Assembly (NCBI GenBank): GCA_964583165.1
Contig: CAZOVK010000112.1
Coordinates: 1 to 5,569, forward strand
From: CAZOVK01 sp964583165
Lineage (GTDB): Bacteria > Bacillota > Clostridia > Lachnospirales > WRAX01
Reading direction: 5' to 3'
DNA length: 5,569 bases
Shown here in pieces: positions 5,237-5,569 of this stretch; position 1 is the first letter of the stretch, and each line of letters starts with the position of its first letter. A program made the position numbers and the translations under genes. The notes beneath the pieces were generated by a model. That model saw only the letters and a list, made by a program, of their open reading frames with translations, searched no databases and was not told the origin of the DNA.

Positions 5237-5383
5237 TTATGAACAAATCTTGCAGACTTTGGATTTGTTGCCGTCGATAGTTTTTTCCCAGAGCAGTCTG
5301 GTGCCTGTTCTGTGGCAAACGGGGCACACGCCGCGCCAGCCCTTAATCTTTCTCGCGTTTTTGCCGCGCTTTGGTTTAGACAA
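5237..5383 (-). CDS. Small basic zinc-ribbon protein, 48 aa, TTG start
   Basis: The protein has a Lys/Arg-rich N-terminus (MSKPKRGKNARKIKGWRG) followed by a ribbon with CPVC (20-23) and CKIC (44-47) separated by 20 residues containing LLWEKTIDG. Fourteen Lys/Arg against one Glu and one Asp make it strongly basic. A four-cysteine zinc site and nucleic-acid or ribosome binding are inferred; I do not recognise a named family. The start is TTG at 5383 because GGGAGG (5396-5391) precedes it by 7 bases. The frame is open to an ATG at 5446, but that and the ATG at 5419 lie at or upstream of the predicted promoter elements and have no ribosome binding site. It has its own promoter and a terminator, is monocistronic, and converges on larB. 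A matched promoter, Shine-Dalgarno site, zinc motif and terminator make a real gene likely despite its size. Confidence 0.82.
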   Translation of the reverse strand: MSKPKRGKNARKIKGWRGVCPVCHRTGTRLLWEKTIDGNKSKVCKICS

Positions 5384-5396
5384 AGTGAATCCTCCC
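5381..5396 (-). promoter_or_regulatory. Ribosome binding site and TTG start of the zinc-ribbon gene
   Basis: On the minus strand GGGAGG (5396-5391) is followed by the 7-base spacer ATTCACT and TTG (5383-5381). It is the only good Shine-Dalgarno site in this open frame and decides the start. Confidence 0.8.
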
Positions 5397-5417
5397 ATCG
5401 TTTTCTGTGCTTCACTC

Positions 5418-5446
5418 ATTTTAACACATTTTCTGCGGATAATCAA
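5418..5446 (-). promoter_or_regulatory. Candidate promoter of the zinc-ribbon gene
   Basis: On the minus strand TTGATT (5446-5441) and TAAAAT (5423-5418) are 17 bases apart, with TG two positions before the -10 giving the extended form TGTTAAAAT. Initiation near 5411 leaves a short leader of about 28 bases before the TTG start codon. Confidence 0.7.
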
Positions 5447-5469
5447 GATAAATTTTATTGCATATAGAA

Positions 5470-5505
5470 ACGAAAGCGGCTACAAGGTGTAAACCTCATA
5501 GCCGC
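5470..5505 (-). terminator. Intrinsic terminator downstream of tRNA-Gly (minus strand)
   Basis: On the minus strand GCGGCTATGAGGT (5505-5493) pairs with ACCTTGTAGCCGC (5488-5476) around TTAC, 13 pairs with two adjacent wobbles, followed by TTTCGTTT. On the plus strand the two wobbles become mismatches and there is no T-run. It begins 11 bases after the tRNA 3' end. Confidence 0.82.
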
Positions 5506-5515
5506 TATAGAGAAG

Positions 5516-5569
5516 AGCGCGAGACGGGATTCGAACCCGCGACCCTCGCCTTGGCAAGGCGATGCTCTA
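5516..5569 (-). tRNA. tRNA-Gly(GCC), 3' part only (5' end beyond the window)
   Basis: On the minus strand the segment ends with a T-arm (GCGGG, loop TTCGAAT, CCCGT; 5540-5524), the acceptor 3' strand CTCGCGC (5523-5517) and discriminator T (5516), the usual discriminator for bacterial tRNA-Gly. The anticodon stem TCGCC (5562-5558) and GGCGA (5550-5546) encloses the loop TTGCCAA (5557-5551), whose central GCC reads glycine codons. The D-stem 3' strand GAGC (5567-5564) is present; the rest of the D-arm and the acceptor 5' strand, expected to read GCGCGAG, lie outside. CCA is not encoded (the next bases read CTT), so the end must be added enzymatically. Confidence 0.95.

Noticed and set aside
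4960..5415. Minus-strand open frame of 151 codons across the larB end
   Set aside because: It runs through both terminators and antisense to larB, has no ribosome binding site and no recognisable motifs, and overlaps the better-supported zinc-ribbon gene in another frame.
5384..5446. ATG at 5446 or 5419 as the start of the zinc-ribbon protein
   Set aside because: Both lie at or upstream of the predicted promoter elements and transcription start, and neither has a Shine-Dalgarno site; TTG at 5383 does.
5250..5492. Plus-strand open frame of 80 codons opposite the zinc-ribbon gene
   Set aside because: It covers the minus-strand gene, its promoter and the tRNA terminator, lacks a ribosome binding site and starts just after the convergent terminators. 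It looks like an antisense shadow.

Overview
This looks like an ordinary chromosomal stretch from a low-to-mid GC Gram-positive bacterium, most likely a member of the Clostridia. The reasons are strong GGAGG-type ribosome binding sites, compact intrinsic terminators, a small helix-turn-helix tail typical of Firmicutes hypothetical proteins, a Clostridia-style EF-G paralogue, the zinc-binding form of ribosomal protein L28, and a larE-larB pair. The lineage is inferred from gene content only.

Layout: (1) bases 2-178 are the end of a protein with a C-terminal helix-turn-helix-like segment, tightly followed by (2) a membrane-anchored protein with a long Pro/Thr linker and a YceG/MltG-type LysM-like domain (187-870). 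(3) A 220-base gap carries an extended -10 promoter and two strong hairpins, leading into an EF-G-family translational GTPase (1091-3175) with departures at the G motifs. (4) A 162-base gap holds another promoter and three hairpins ahead of rpmB (3338-3553). A textbook UUCG-loop terminator follows. (5) larE (3610-4401) and larB (4404-5153) form a tight pair making the nickel-pincer nucleotide cofactor; larC, the nickel insertion step, is not in the window. (6) Two back-to-back terminators separate larB from a convergent minus-strand gene for a 48-residue basic zinc-ribbon protein (5237-5383) with its own promoter. (7) Upstream of that, also on the minus strand, are a tRNA terminator and the 3' part of tRNA-Gly(GCC), cut by the window edge.

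Functional themes are translation (EF-G paralogue, L28, tRNA-Gly, perhaps the zinc-ribbon microprotein), cell-envelope biology (genes 1-2, tentative) and nickel-cofactor synthesis (larE, larB). All three protein-gene promoters I can place share an extended -10 of the form TGTTAWWAT. The points most worth a second look are the structured leaders of the EF-G and rpmB genes, the zinc-ribbon microprotein with a TTG start, and the altered GTPase motifs of the EF-G paralogue. I see no mobile element, CRISPR array, defence system or clear novel multi-gene system.
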